Below, one piece after another: positions 32,623 to 42,866 of a DNA stretch of 64,000 nt. Location: positions 1 to 64,000 of the forward strand of contig CBDETG010000035.1 of assembly GCA_965242745.1 (NCBI GenBank). The letters are read 5' to 3'. This stretch comes from JABAAI01 sp965242745. Its GTDB lineage: Bacteria; Spirochaetota; Leptospiria; Leptospirales; Leptonemataceae. The notes beneath the pieces were generated by a model. That model did no database searches. It was given only the letters and a program-made list of their open reading frames with translations, and was not told where the DNA came from. A program made the translations under genes and the position numbers. Numbering within the stretch: the first letter of the stretch is position 1; the number at the start of each line of letters is the position of its first letter.

Positions 32623-34054
32623 ATGGATTTTAAGCAAAACATAGCTCAGGAACAAAAACAGCAGATTGTCCTAAATCAAAAACTACGTCAGTCTGTGGAG
32701 ATACTAGCTATGTCCAGACAAGAATTGCAGGAGCGGATAGCGCAAGAGCTGATAGAAAATCCGGTACTGGAAGAAGATATAGTCAAGGAAAAAGAGCCCG
32801 TAGAAAAGCAGGAACGAAGCCAGGAGAGCTATGCGCTTTCTTATGAAGATAGAAAAGTAAAGACAGATCAAAAACATCATTTCATCCAAAACTCTCTCGA
32901 GGCCGAGCAAAGTTTGAGTGATTATCTTCTCGAGCAGCTACTCCTCTCTAATGGAGGCAAAAGCCAGACTATGCGGGCAGAAAGAAAATACAAGCTGGCT
33001 GAAATTATCATTTCAGCTTTAGATGAAAGAGGCTTCCTGCAAAAACCACTGGAAGCCCTCTTTGACTATGAGGAGCTGCAAGAGGCGCAGGAGGTCCTGC
33101 ATTCGATACAAGCGCCTAGAGCCTTGGGGATGCGGCTCCCGCTCTGCTCAGGAAGCCCTTTTGGTGCAGGCCTTGCATAAAAAACCGGAAGACAAGCTGA
33201 GCCAGTCTATACTTCGCAATCATTTTGAGCAGCTGCAAAAACTTGACTGGAAGGGGATACAAAAAGCAACTGGCGCTGAGTGGCCTGCCATACAGGAAAG
33301 CCTTGTTTTCATCCGCAGTCTGGAGCCCTATCCAGCTCGCCTTTACAATCCAGCCAAAGCTTCTTATATCACTCCTGATGTTATAGTGCATAAAGTGGGA
33401 GAGGACTTCCGTGCTATGCTTTATCAGGACCTTGGGCCCTCTGTGAGTATCAATCAGGATTACAAAAAGCTTCTTGAACAGCTTCTTGGCGCAGCGCCCG
33501 CCCAAAGTAAAGAACGCGCCTATTTGAAAGAAAAAATGGATGCGGCTTGCGCTCTCATAGATAGTATCAAGCGCCGCCAGCTCAGCCTCTTAAAGATCAG
33601 CCAAGAAATTATACAAGCGCAAAGAGAGTTTTTCATAAAGGGCCCTGCAAAGCTGCAAGCCCTTGTTCTACGCGATCTAAGTGAGAAACTAAAGCTGCAT
33701 GAATCTACAATTTCACGCGCCATAGCGCATAAATATATGCAAACCCCATGGGGTTACTTCCCCTTCAAATATTTTTTCAGCCAAAAAATAAAAGACACGG
33801 AAAAACAAGCCAGCCCTTCTCAATCAACGCGCAGCGCACAAGAACGCGTGCGGGCTCTGATCACAAATGAAGACGTCCAAAATCCTCTCTCAGATCAAGC
33901 TCTGCTGTTATTACTTGAAAAAGAAGACATACAACTTGCCCGCAGGACTATAGCAAAATATCGTAAAATGATGTCTATTCCCGCTGTGGAGCAGCGGCGT
34001 AAGATATATAGCTTTGAAAACAAACTAAAAGAAAATGCGCCGTCAAAAGCATGA
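32623..34054 (+). pseudogene. rpoN: RNA polymerase sigma-54 factor, interrupted by a +1 frameshift
   Basis: Sigma-54 directs enhancer-dependent transcription. Region I (QQIVLNQKLRQSVEILAMSRQELQERIAQELIENPVLEE) starts the gene at ATG 32623. The C-terminal HTH (LSEKLKLHESTISRAIAHKYMQTPWGYFPFKYFFS) and RpoN box (IQLARRTIAKYRKMMSIP, near 33930) are intact. After VLHSIQ the frame should continue RLEPWGCGSRSAQEALL, but this is in the next frame. One extra base lies within ATACAAGCGCCTAGAG (33106-33121). As written, translation ends at 33180. Apart from this the protein is full length (about 475 residues), so a sequencing error or recent mutation is likely. Confidence 0.9.
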
Positions 34055-35022
34055 TCCATTGGCAGCTCTTCGTATATTTGCTTTTATCTATGAAAGGCTC
34101 GGCGCATGAAGCAGCTCAAGTCATCTATATCATAGCTAAGCTTGCGGCATATAAGCTTTTGCAAAAAACAAAGCATAGCCGGCAATTTTTAGACGCAAGA
34201 GGCATTGAACAATATGCCGAAAGGGATAACATGGGCGCCAAGAGCCGTCATCCGCCGGATTATGTGCTGGACAATAAAGAGTTTTTGGAAACAAGAGACG
34301 CACGCCCTCTGCGTATTTTAGGAGAATATCTCTACCCTGCTTCTGTTTTTAGGCGCCAGAAAATCACAGACACGCTGGTCTTTTTTGGCTCTGCGCGCAT
34401 TTGCCCTCCCCCAGCTTTGCTAAAAAAAGGCGATCTTAGCCAAGCCAAAAACAAGGAGGCCGCCGCTTCCCGCATAAAGGATTACAGCGTTTATTTCAGC
34501 GCGGCCTTAGAGCTTGCTAAAGAACTCAGTCTATGGTCAAAAACATACAGACAGGCTACGCAGCGTAATCTTCATATTATTACGGGGGGAGGTCCCGGCA
34601 TTATGGAGGCGGCAAACCGCGGCGCCAAAGAGGCAGGCGCCAGGAGTATAGGACTAAATATCAGACTGCCGCATGAGGCAAACGCGAATGCCTATATAGC
34701 ACCAGAATTGAACTTCCAGTTTCGTTATTTTTTTATGCGTAAATATTGGTTTTTGTACTTTGCGCGGGCTTTCATTGTATTCCCCGGAGGCTTTGGCACC
34801 TTAGATGAGCTCTTTGAAGCTCTGACTTTACAGCAAACGCAGCACATCAGCGCTTATATCCCGATCTTTCTTTATGGGAAGGACTTTTGGAAAACACTGA
34901 TCAACCTGCCCTTTCTTGCGCAAAGCGGTATGATCTCACAAGAAGACTTAGAACTTATTCATATTGTAGACAGCGTGCCGGAAGCTCTTGAAGGCCTGCA
35001 AAAAATTCTTGTATCTCCATAG
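34051..35022 (+). CDS. LOG family protein (TIGR00730-like)
   Basis: 323 residues. Rossmann-type fold with the LOG motifs: VFFGSARICPPP, HIITGGGPGIMEAANRGAKEAGARSIGLNIRLP and FIVFPGGFGTLDELFEALTLQQT (PGGxGTxxE). LOG proteins release free cytokinin-like adenine from nucleotides or act as nucleotide 5'-phosphoribohydrolases. This longer version with an extra N-terminal ~100 residues is common outside plants and often functionally unassigned. The start overlaps the rpoN stop by 4 bases. Confidence 0.85.
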   Translation: MIHWQLFVYLLLSMKGSAHEAAQVIYIIAKLAAYKLLQKTKHSRQFLDARGIEQYAERDNMGAKSRHPPDYVLDNKEFLETRDARPLRILGEYLYPASVFRRQKITDTLVFFGSARICPPPALLKKGDLSQAKNKEAAASRIKDYSVYFSAALELAKELSLWSKTYRQATQRNLHIITGGGPGIMEAANRGAKEAGARSIGLNIRLPHEANANAYIAPELNFQFRYFFMRKYWFLYFARAFIVFPGGFGTLDELFEALTLQQTQHISAYIPIFLYGKDFWKTLINLPFLAQSGMISQEDLELIHIVDSVPEALEGLQKILVSP

Positions 35023-35060
35023 CCTCAAAGCCCTATTGGAAAAACACCAAAAGATTTCAC

Positions 35061-37187
35061 TTGCAGCTTTTTAGACTTCTTTTAAGGCTAAGAAGCTATG
35101 TATTGATCGTGTTTAGCCCTCAGCAAAAGATCAGTTTACAGTATCCTTTTTTGGACTTGCTTACCGAAAGCAAGGCAAGCATGAAGGGAGCAAACTTGGC
35201 GGACAAGAATGCTTATGCCCTGTACCACGCTGTGCAAAAAAACTCTACTATCTATCATGCAAGCCAAAATGCTCTTTTTAATATAAGCATGCCGGTGGAC
35301 GGGCTGCTGGACACCGCAAAGGAACGCATTGTCTCCATGCTCAAAAAATTGTCTGATGACCAGCTTATCGCCCAAATCTTCCATTTGGAGTATCGAGGCA
35401 ACAAGCTTCGCCTTATTCCATGTTATCTTGCTTTAACCTCAGCAGACCAGCCCTTATCGATCTATCAGGCAGCTATGCGCGTCTGCGTGGCTAATGTGGA
35501 TGCAATGCTGCAAAGCGCTTCAAACTTTGATACGGATATTCTGAGAGAAACGCTCATAGCCGATGCTCTAGCGGTAGAAGTCGATCCCCAAAATTACAAG
35601 CAAATTCTTTTTGACCCTTTTGAAAACATCCAAGCTGAAAATTTTGACTTCCCCCCCGCCCCCCAGCTCATAGCTACTTCCATAGCGGAGATCCAAAATG
35701 GGATGGTGCAAAATGATAAGATCATAAATATCCCTCACTATGGCCATATCTCTATACGCAAAGGTGAAATACTGGATAAATTGGAAGTGGCTGAGACTGT
35801 CTTAAAAACAAAAATCGTGGATCATTACCAGAAAAAAAGCCTGACGCTGCAGAGTATTTTGAATGAAATCTTTCTTGAAGAATCTGTCTATGAAATGGAC
35901 CCTTTTGCCCCAGAAACAAGTGAATTCAGCGTCCGCTTGGCTAAAGCTCTCAAGGATCATATTAACTCACGGAAGAATTTTCAGGATGGGAAATATCCGG
36001 GCGCCTTAGCGATAGAAATCATTATTGGTCTGGGGCCGAAAGTGAAAGGAGTCTACGAAGACAAAAGGAGGGAGGAAAATATACAGGAATACACGCAGAT
36101 TCGAGATCAGCTTTTGCGATCCAAAGTCCGTTGGAGTGACATGGTGTTTTTTATGAGAGAGGAGCAAAAGGAGCTTCTGCATCCAGAGACATGGACCTAT
36201 CTTGAGGAGGATAGAAAATTAGCCTACGCCAAATGGGAATTGCCCGGCGAAACAATTTGGATCTTCACGCAGCGCAATATAGATAGCATAGTAGAGATAG
36301 TAGAGCAAATGTCGCGTAAGGAAGACGTTGAGAGTTGGCAGGCCTTAGCTTTGCGTCATCTTCTTGAGCTGTACGAAAACGAGCTCTATGGCTTATTTGA
36401 CAGGCCGGAGTTATTAAGCTCTTACGGCAAGCTTTTACGTAAGGTTTATATGTATTATATGCCTTGGTATTTCCGTATTCTGCTTCTTATGCGCATAGAA
36501 TGGTGGCTGGACCGTTCTTATCAAACAGCGAAAATCAAGATTACGCGTGAACAGCAGGCCCATGCTTTACAAAATGAAAAAAGGCGCCACAATCAAAAAA
36601 TACAACAAAATAAAGCCAGAAGCACCAGCCTTAGGCAATTACGCTCTCTTTCTCTTTTAAATCGCATGTTAACAAAACTGGATTTCTTCTATTTTCAAAA
36701 AAAATGGATTCCTACTATAGACGATGTCATCACCAGCATGGAAGGGCATGAAGCGCAGAACTTGGTCGATTGTATAAAAAAAGAAAAATTCTTTACGATC
36801 GCTCCCTTAAAGAGTGACGCTAATTGGCAGCATAGTATCTTGCTCTATCCTAAAAATAAAAACTGGCCTATTTATGCTGCGCGCCTCAAAAAACTTTTAG
36901 AAACAGATATGTCTGATTCAGAACAGCTTGATTCAGAACAAGCCATGCGTCATAAGCGCCTGAGCCGCTTTCTGCGTTATGAGGGGGCTGCCCCGCCTGC
37001 AGAGATAAACACAAAAGCCGCAAATCAAGAAGAAGGAGACCCTTACCTGCGTTTTGAAGCGGCTTTAGCAGAGCACCAGAAACAAGAAGCGGCAAAGGAC
37101 AGGGCGCAGAAGACAGAGAGCAAAGCGGCAGCAAAGCAAGATGCGGGCAGCGCTGAAAATTCACCGCTCCCGCCTGCGCAAACATAA
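35061..37187 (+). CDS. Large conserved-looking protein of unknown function
   Basis: 708 residues from TTG 35061, or about 668 from ATG 35181, which has AAGG just upstream and is plausible. No family recognised. There is no signal peptide or clear membrane span, although YYMPWYFRILLLMRIEWWLDRSY (about 470-492) is very aromatic. The middle carries acidic and helical stretches. The C-terminal 60 residues are low-complexity Ala/Lys/Glu/Gln (EAALAEHQKQEAAKDRAQK). It lies between LOG and mscS in the same direction, and its tail overlaps the upstream in-frame extension of mscS. Perhaps a cytoplasmic or membrane-associated scaffold. Confidence 0.65.
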   Translation: MQLFRLLLRLRSYVLIVFSPQQKISLQYPFLDLLTESKASMKGANLADKNAYALYHAVQKNSTIYHASQNALFNISMPVDGLLDTAKERIVSMLKKLSDDQLIAQIFHLEYRGNKLRLIPCYLALTSADQPLSIYQAAMRVCVANVDAMLQSASNFDTDILRETLIADALAVEVDPQNYKQILFDPFENIQAENFDFPPAPQLIATSIAEIQNGMVQNDKIINIPHYGHISIRKGEILDKLEVAETVLKTKIVDHYQKKSLTLQSILNEIFLEESVYEMDPFAPETSEFSVRLAKALKDHINSRKNFQDGKYPGALAIEIIIGLGPKVKGVYEDKRREENIQEYTQIRDQLLRSKVRWSDMVFFMREEQKELLHPETWTYLEEDRKLAYAKWELPGETIWIFTQRNIDSIVEIVEQMSRKEDVESWQALALRHLLELYENELYGLFDRPELLSSYGKLLRKVYMYYMPWYFRILLLMRIEWWLDRSYQTAKIKITREQQAHALQNEKRRHNQKIQQNKARSTSLRQLRSLSLLNRMLTKLDFFYFQKKWIPTIDDVITSMEGHEAQNLVDCIKKEKFFTIAPLKSDANWQHSILLYPKNKNWPIYAARLKKLLETDMSDSEQLDSEQAMRHKRLSRFLRYEGAAPPAEINTKAANQEEGDPYLRFEAALAEHQKQEAAKDRAQKTESKAAAKQDAGSAENSPLPPAQT

Positions 37188-37203
37188 GCTGGATACAAAA
37201 GGC

Positions 37204-39087
37204 ATGCGGACACGAAAGTTGAAATTGTATGCAGCGCAGCCAGAAGCGCGTCCATTTTTGCCGGCTCTTTTAGCATCTTTTCTTTTAAAATCTTCTCTTT
37301 TAAAATCTTCTCCTGGAATTTTTGCGCTAAGCTGTTTCTTGTTTTTTTCTTTTCTCCCTTTGCAGAAAGTGGCAGCCCAAACAGACCCTCTATCCTATCT
37401 CAAACCCGTCAATACTGAAAGCCCGCGGGAAACGCTGCGTTCTTTCATGAAAGCTATGAACACATACCGCCGGGAAAAATCCCGCGGAAGCAAAGAAAAT
37501 GCGGCTGAGTTTGCTTTAGGGCGCGCCCTGCGCACTCTCGATTTAACAAAGAGCCCCGTTTTATTGCGAAAAGAGACAGGCCAAGAAACGGCCATGTACT
37601 TAAAAGAAGTCATAGATCGCATACTGCGCATTGACTACGCAAAGGTCCCTGATGCCGCGCAGGCTGGGGAATTATGGCGCTTAGCCGGCACGGATATTGT
37701 GATCAAGAAAGTAACTTCCGGGGAACGGGAGGGAGAATATCTCTTCTCTCAAAATACCGTGCAGCAGGCCGCAGCCTTTTACAAGCAAGTCAAAGACCTG
37801 CCTTACAAGCCGGGCAGTGGGCAAGGAAGCGGCTACAGTCCTTCATGGTTAGACAGCCACCTTCCTGCGTGGCTGCAAAAATCAATGTTGGAGCTCGCCT
37901 TGTGGCAATGGATTGCCTTATTTCTTATGATTGTAATCGCCTTCCTTTTCAAGAGCCTGTTTTACTTTCTTTTCAATGTCTTCCTGGAGCGCTGTGGGCA
38001 GTCGACAAGAATATCTCAAAGGCATATCTTAAAACTATTGCCCAAGCTAAACAAGCCTCTGAGTTATATTACAGCGATACTCTTTTGCGTTATGGTCCTG
38101 CATATGCTGCAATTAAGAGGCCCGCCCTTAGCGGTACTTTCTGCTCTGCTTAAGCTTTCTCTGAGCGCCTGCCTGATTTGGCTCAGCTACAATGGCGTGG
38201 ACCACTTCTCAAACAGACTTGCGAAGATCGCTTTGCGCACGGAATCCAAACTGGATGATCAACTGGCTCCTCTTCTGAAACGCTCTCTGAAAGTATTAAC
38301 TGTGGTTGCCGGCGTTCTGCTTTCTATACAAAACTTGGGAGTAAATGTCGCTTCTTTGCTTGCTGGACTTGGCTTAGGAGGTCTGGCTTTTGCCTTAGCT
38401 GCGCGCGATACTGTTGCGAATCTTTTCGGGTCTTTGATGATTGTCTTTGACCGTCCTTTTCAGATAGGGGATTGGGTCATTATAGGAGACGCTGAAGGAA
38501 GAGTGGAGGATATAGGCTTTCGCTCTACGCGTATACGAACCTTTTACGAATCCTTGATCTCTATCCCGAACTCGGAAGTCGCCTCAGCATCCATAGATAA
38601 TATGGGAGCCCGGCAATATCGCCGCAGTCGCAGTTATCTAGGCCTGCAGTATGATACTCCTCCGGAAAAAATGGAAGCCTTCTTAGAAGGGATCAAGAAT
38701 ATTATTAAGGCAAACCCATACACGCGCAAGGAGAATTTCCATGTTGTTTTTAAGGAATATGGAGACAGCGGGCTCATCGTTATGCTGTATTTTTTTCTCA
38801 AAGTCTCTGATTGGTCCAGAGAGCTCCTCGAGAACCAAAACATCTATCTGGAGATACAACGTTTGGCTTGGGATTTGGGCGTACACTTTGCCTTTCCTAC
38901 GCAGACTCTGCATGTAGAAAGCCTGCCTAAGGAGTCTTCCGACAAAAAGGCTGGGACATATCCATTAGTAAAAAAAGAGCTGCAGAAAATCAAAGAGATC
39001 TCTCAACAATACGGGCTGCAAGGAAAACGCTCTAAAGCAAGAGGTTTAGGAATTTTTCATCCTCCTTTTCTGGAAAAGAAAAAATAA
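37204..39087 (+). CDS. MscS-family mechanosensitive channel with periplasmic N-terminal extension
   Basis: About 627 residues from ATG 37204, which gives a signal peptide ending LQKVAAQTDP; an in-frame ATG at 37141 overlaps the previous gene. Residues about 60-230 are an exported domain. Several membrane segments follow. The pore helix LGVNVASLLAGLGLGGLAFALAARDTVANLFGSLMIVFDRPFQIGDWV and the cytoplasmic beta domain (GRVEDIGFRSTRIRTFYESLISIPNSEV) are typical of MscS/YbdG-YnaI-like channels that vent solutes on hypo-osmotic shock. Confidence 0.9.
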   Translation: MRTRKLKLYAAQPEARPFLPALLASFLLKSSLLKSSPGIFALSCFLFFSFLPLQKVAAQTDPLSYLKPVNTESPRETLRSFMKAMNTYRREKSRGSKENAAEFALGRALRTLDLTKSPVLLRKETGQETAMYLKEVIDRILRIDYAKVPDAAQAGELWRLAGTDIVIKKVTSGEREGEYLFSQNTVQQAAAFYKQVKDLPYKPGSGQGSGYSPSWLDSHLPAWLQKSMLELALWQWIALFLMIVIAFLFKSLFYFLFNVFLERCGQSTRISQRHILKLLPKLNKPLSYITAILFCVMVLHMLQLRGPPLAVLSALLKLSLSACLIWLSYNGVDHFSNRLAKIALRTESKLDDQLAPLLKRSLKVLTVVAGVLLSIQNLGVNVASLLAGLGLGGLAFALAARDTVANLFGSLMIVFDRPFQIGDWVIIGDAEGRVEDIGFRSTRIRTFYESLISIPNSEVASASIDNMGARQYRRSRSYLGLQYDTPPEKMEAFLEGIKNIIKANPYTRKENFHVVFKEYGDSGLIVMLYFFLKVSDWSRELLENQNIYLEIQRLAWDLGVHFAFPTQTLHVESLPKESSDKKAGTYPLVKKELQKIKEISQQYGLQGKRSKARGLGIFHPPFLEKKK

Positions 39088-39252
39088 AAGTATTCTAAAA
39101 GTATAGCTGCGTCTAGGCAGGTGGAGGGTCTTGATAGCAATTTTTGCGCCTCCTTTAGCCCCGCTCCAAACTGTGATTTGCTTTAGCTCTGCTGCATATG
39201 CTCTGGGGCAGACAATCGTCTTACTTGACTATAGACGCATAATGAAAATATG

Positions 39253-40242
39253 TCAGGGCCCTTGCTGGTTTAATATCTTGTCTAATAATTCAAGCAGTTC
39301 TTTCCTTTGCGCATTGTAGCGCTTCAGATGATGCCAGTCCAGATGCTTTGCCAAAGGAATTTCCAGCAAATACTTAGGCTCTTTGGCCAAGTTATAGATG
39401 TCTAAGGCATTTTGAAAGGAAACGACCTGATCCTGCGTGCCGTGTATGATAAGAATAGGGAGAGGATGAAGGCGGGGAATCAAGGAATCTACGCTATAAC
39501 GATCTGAAATCAAAAGCTTCGCAAGCAAGCCCAGAGGCCAGCAAATTTGATTTCCTTTCTCTTGGCCTATTTTGACGTATGAGCTAAAGCTTCCTTCCAG
39601 CACAAGAGCTTTCGCAGGAGAGGGCTTAGGCATAGAGCCCAGCGTGTATGCAGCTAGAATGCCGCCCAAGCTCTGTCCATAAACAATAATAGGGCGCTTC
39701 CACTGCTCGTTACGCTTGAGCAAAAAGCGTAGAAGAATTTTTGAATCCGCAATGATCTTCGCCGTATCGGGACTTTTTTCAGAAAGGCCGTAGCCTCTGT
39801 AGTCAAAACTAAAAAGCTCATAGCCGTGATTTGTAAGCCAGGCAAGGCTTAGAAAGTGAGAGCTCATGTTTTCAGCATTACCATGAAATTGGATGATACT
39901 TGCCTTCGTCTCAGCAGAGCGGGGATAAATGAGCCAGGCATGCAGCCGGTTTTCATCTACGCCTTGAAAAAAATACTCTTTGTACTTCAAGCCTAGCTGC
40001 TCTGGACGGGCATAAAAGTTGCGAGAGGGATAATAGAAAAGAAAACGATTGCATGCAAAAAGCAGGTGTAAAAACAGCAGGGACGCTAAGCAGCCTGCAA
40101 AGCCTATGCAATAGCTAAGCAGACATTTGACTGAGCTGTCAGTTTGGGATTTCCTATAAGCGTGCACGTGAGTCGATTTTCTGTTCTTAAAATAAAAAGT
40201 ATAAGCCGGAGAAAAGCTCCTCGTAATTGCTGCGTCTGGCAT
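39253..40242 (-). CDS. Membrane-anchored alpha/beta hydrolase (BEM46/ABHD13-like)
   Basis: 329 residues. One N-terminal membrane segment (about 45-68) precedes the hydrolase fold. IIQFHGNAENMSSHFL holds the oxyanion-side motif and ELFSFDYRGYGLSEKSP is typical of the BEM46 group. The nucleophile elbow is VYGQSLGGILAAYT (Ser of GQSLGG), the acid is in HGTQDQVVSF, and the His is in LAKHLDWHHL. It probably faces the periplasm. The start overlaps the 3' end of the DUF4105 gene by 56 bp. Confidence 0.85.
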   Translation of the reverse strand: MPDAAITRSFSPAYTFYFKNRKSTHVHAYRKSQTDSSVKCLLSYCIGFAGCLASLLFLHLLFACNRFLFYYPSRNFYARPEQLGLKYKEYFFQGVDENRLHAWLIYPRSAETKASIIQFHGNAENMSSHFLSLAWLTNHGYELFSFDYRGYGLSEKSPDTAKIIADSKILLRFLLKRNEQWKRPIIVYGQSLGGILAAYTLGSMPKPSPAKALVLEGSFSSYVKIGQEKGNQICWPLGLLAKLLISDRYSVDSLIPRLHPLPILIIHGTQDQVVSFQNALDIYNLAKEPKYLLEIPLAKHLDWHHLKRYNAQRKELLELLDKILNQQGP

Positions 40243-42217
40243 ATCCCAGCCTCCATTTCATGTCTTTAGAAAAAGCATAAGCGCAGTCTACGGAAGACCT
40301 GCGCATAACTTCTTGGCTGCCTGTTTGTCCTCCTTGTCCCAATAGGGCTGGAAGATAATAAGCAAGCTGCGCTTGTATCCTCCAGCCCCGTATAGAAGCC
40401 AGCATGATGGCTTGGAAGGCAGGCATAAGGCTGTGTCTGCCTTGCCTGTCGGGAGGAGTATAGCGGTACAAGAGCCCTCCCAAGAAAGAAGACGTAACGC
40501 TTGCTCCTGCGTCTTCTCCAAGAAGAAAACTAAGCCCTCCCAGCCCTTCTGTTTCAAACACATTTCGATGAAGCAGCCCCTCTGTGTTTCCTGCCAGAGC
40601 CTTGCTCTGGGAATTATGCTCCTTTTTTTCAAGAAACTGCGAATCGATACGTATGTCCAAGCCATAAGAAAAATGCGTATCATAACGATGAGGGCTATAA
40701 GGCAAAAGAGAATAAAGTTTCAGGAAGTTGCATTGATAGAGCTTAGTCTGCCTTGCTTTCGTATAATAACGCAGTTCTATATTCATAAAAAGTATTGTAG
40801 AATTTGCGGGATAGCCCTCATCATTGTCCAAAAAATCATGCAGGAGCGGGCGCATGCGAATTCCGACAAAGGGCGCAAAGGAGCTAAGGCCGCCTGCTAT
40901 TTGCAGCCGTGCAGGAGCATGAGAAAGATGCGGGGCTCTAAGCTTCACCTTATTTTGGCTTGCGTTCTTGGGATTGGGCGAAGGCGGCAGTGTTGTTCTC
41001 AGCTGCAGAAGCTCTTTATAGCTCTTTTGTACTTTCGTTCCAGTAAAGGCCTTATCTTCGTATTCTATCTTTGTGCGTATTATGAAAAGCAGAATGTCCA
41101 AAAGAGCTCTTTGTCTTGGGCTTTGCAGTTTTTGAATCTCAGGAAGCAGGCTATGACCTTGCTGCGCCTCAGCTAGAAGGCTATGCAGAAGAGACCTTTC
41201 CTGCGCGCTCAGCTTCTTTAGCTCCATGTCGATACGCCTGCTTAGAGATGGCCTATAAAGCGCCTGCTTAGTTAATTTTTCTCTATGGAGTAATTTGATA
41301 GTTTCCACTGGGATGGTATTCCAAGTAAAGCGCTCACGGAGCCTGAGCCGGGGGCGGGCGATTTCTAGCAGACTTAGTATATGATAGCTGCAGTTTTCTT
41401 TCATAAAGTAGTAGTGAAAATAAGCCTGCTCCATTTCCCAAAGATGTAAAAGCATTCTATGAATCTCTTCTTTTTCCAAGTTCAAGGGATATTCCCATAT
41501 GTCGCGCTTTTCTAGATCATTGTATTCCTTGATTTTGTAGTAATAAGGGAAAGAGAAAAAACGCCCCTGGAAACCGCCCGTGAGCCCCAAAAAAGCATAG
41601 CTGAAAAAGTTCACATCTTCTACGGAAGCGGCAAAATTGACGGCCCGCGACAAAAGAGGGTAGCCCTGAAATTGCTTGCTGTCTATTTTGAGAAAGGTAT
41701 GACCAAAGCTGGATGCGGGAGCGTTTAAGTAATAAGACGCAAAGACGAGAGATACTTTATGATAATCTAAAAGCTTCAGCCATAATAGTAGCTGCGGACA
41801 CTCAGCCACAGGGCTGCGTGAGCTTTGTATATTTAGTCTGTCTTTGAGCCAGAGGTAACGCGCAGGGAAAAGACATTGCGGATGCTTGTTTGTGGGCGCG
41901 CTGGATATAAAGAAAGCCTGCAGCGTAGCCTTCAATTCTGCCAGCGCGTCCCTCTTGACATTCTTGGCATTTAGGAAAAATTCTTCACTGTCTACTTCGC
42001 TTTCGAAATAAGAAAGATGCGGCTTGTAATGCAGCAAAAGGCGCCAATAACGCTCTTCGTGCAGCTTAAGCTCTGCTGCTTTTGCAAGCAAATATTTTAG
42101 ATAGTCCGCTTCTTTAGGCTCCTGTGCGGCTAAAGAAGGAAGGCATGGCGCATAGAGATAGAAGCGCAAAAATCCAAGCAAAACAACTGGAACAAGAAGG
42201 CATATACGAGTCTGCAA
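40187..42217 (-). CDS. DUF4105/Lnb-N domain envelope protein
   Basis: 676 residues from a TTG start, with a signal peptide ending near LPSLAAQEP. Residues about 155-300 match the DUF4105 (Lnb N-terminal) domain: KVSLVFASYYLNAPASSFGHTFLKID, YYKIKEYNDLEKRDIWEYPLNL, and FMKENCSYHILSLLEIARP, with conserved Tyr, His and Cys residues. In some Gram-positives the Lnb domain makes lyso-form lipoproteins; in Gram-negatives its job is not settled. The C-terminal ~250 residues are strand-rich and could form an outer-membrane-type barrel. Probable partner of the overlapping hydrolase. Confidence 0.8.
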   Translation of the reverse strand: MQTRICLLVPVVLLGFLRFYLYAPCLPSLAAQEPKEADYLKYLLAKAAELKLHEERYWRLLLHYKPHLSYFESEVDSEEFFLNAKNVKRDALAELKATLQAFFISSAPTNKHPQCLFPARYLWLKDRLNIQSSRSPVAECPQLLLWLKLLDYHKVSLVFASYYLNAPASSFGHTFLKIDSKQFQGYPLLSRAVNFAASVEDVNFFSYAFLGLTGGFQGRFFSFPYYYKIKEYNDLEKRDIWEYPLNLEKEEIHRMLLHLWEMEQAYFHYYFMKENCSYHILSLLEIARPRLRLRERFTWNTIPVETIKLLHREKLTKQALYRPSLSRRIDMELKKLSAQERSLLHSLLAEAQQGHSLLPEIQKLQSPRQRALLDILLFIIRTKIEYEDKAFTGTKVQKSYKELLQLRTTLPPSPNPKNASQNKVKLRAPHLSHAPARLQIAGGLSSFAPFVGIRMRPLLHDFLDNDEGYPANSTILFMNIELRYYTKARQTKLYQCNFLKLYSLLPYSPHRYDTHFSYGLDIRIDSQFLEKKEHNSQSKALAGNTEGLLHRNVFETEGLGGLSFLLGEDAGASVTSSFLGGLLYRYTPPDRQGRHSLMPAFQAIMLASIRGWRIQAQLAYYLPALLGQGGQTGSQEVMRRSSVDCAYAFSKDMKWRLGYARRSNYEELFSGLYFLF

Positions 42218-42314
42218 CTTATATTAAGCAAGAGGAAAAGAGCTCTAAAAGCAAAAAACTAAGCAGCTACGGCGGTTTAAGCGCCCTTCTGCAAGGACGC
42301 TTAAACGCAGCCTA

Positions 42315-42854
42315 TTAAATCAGCCGGCAATGTTTTTTCAGCAAGAGATCGCCATCTATGTTGCTTTGTATGACTTGGATAAAAGCCCTGCTTCCTTTTT
42401 CTACAGAAGAAGCAAAGGCCGCATCAAATTTCGCATCAAAGATGTGCTGGTGCTTGCTTTGCGCCATCGACTTAAAAGCAGGGACAGCCGCAGAGCAGCC
42501 CATAATCACCGCAAAATGCTCCAGTTTTTCCCCGCTGCCCGCAGCCATTTCCTGACGCAAGTCCTGATAATGCAATGCGGCAAACTCCTGCTGGCGCAGC
42601 TTAAGCCAACTGACTTCATCAGCGTAGCAGTTGGAAGTGCCGCTTGTAATAGAAGAAGTCTGGCTGGATGACTGGTTCGTTGTCATAGCAAAAATCTGGC
42701 TTGAGGTGCTGTTGTCACCGCCAAATAAAAGTGAGCCAATACCGCAGCCGGCTGCCCCATACCTATCTGATTTAGCATAGAGAGCGCCTGAGAGACAGAC
42801 AAGCGCCACCAAGCCCACTATGCTCCATATTTTGAATTTCTTTTGTACAAACAT
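42315..42854 (-). CDS. DUF3015 family exported protein, copy 1
   Basis: 179 residues, Sec signal peptide (WSIVGLVALVCLSGALYAKS). The family core reads AAGCGIGSLLFGG, then QIFAMTTNQ, SSITSGTSNC and the helix region LRQQEFAALHYQDLRQEMAAGSGEKLEHFAVIMGC. A strong AGGAGG site precedes the ATG. A paralogue with the same plan lies 12 bp upstream, so this is a tandem duplication. Four Cys may form two disulfides. Periplasmic; function unknown for the family. Confidence 0.85.
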   Translation of the reverse strand: MFVQKKFKIWSIVGLVALVCLSGALYAKSDRYGAAGCGIGSLLFGGDNSTSSQIFAMTTNQSSSQTSSITSGTSNCYADEVSWLKLRQQEFAALHYQDLRQEMAAGSGEKLEHFAVIMGCSAAVPAFKSMAQSKHQHIFDAKFDAAFASSVEKGSRAFIQVIQSNIDGDLLLKKHCRLI

Positions 42855-42866
42855 AATTTATACCTC

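Noticed and set aside
35640..35665. C7 and C6 runs in the unknown 708-residue gene as a contingency tract
   Set aside because: Runs are short, interrupted by a G, and code a plausible Pro-rich segment in frame.
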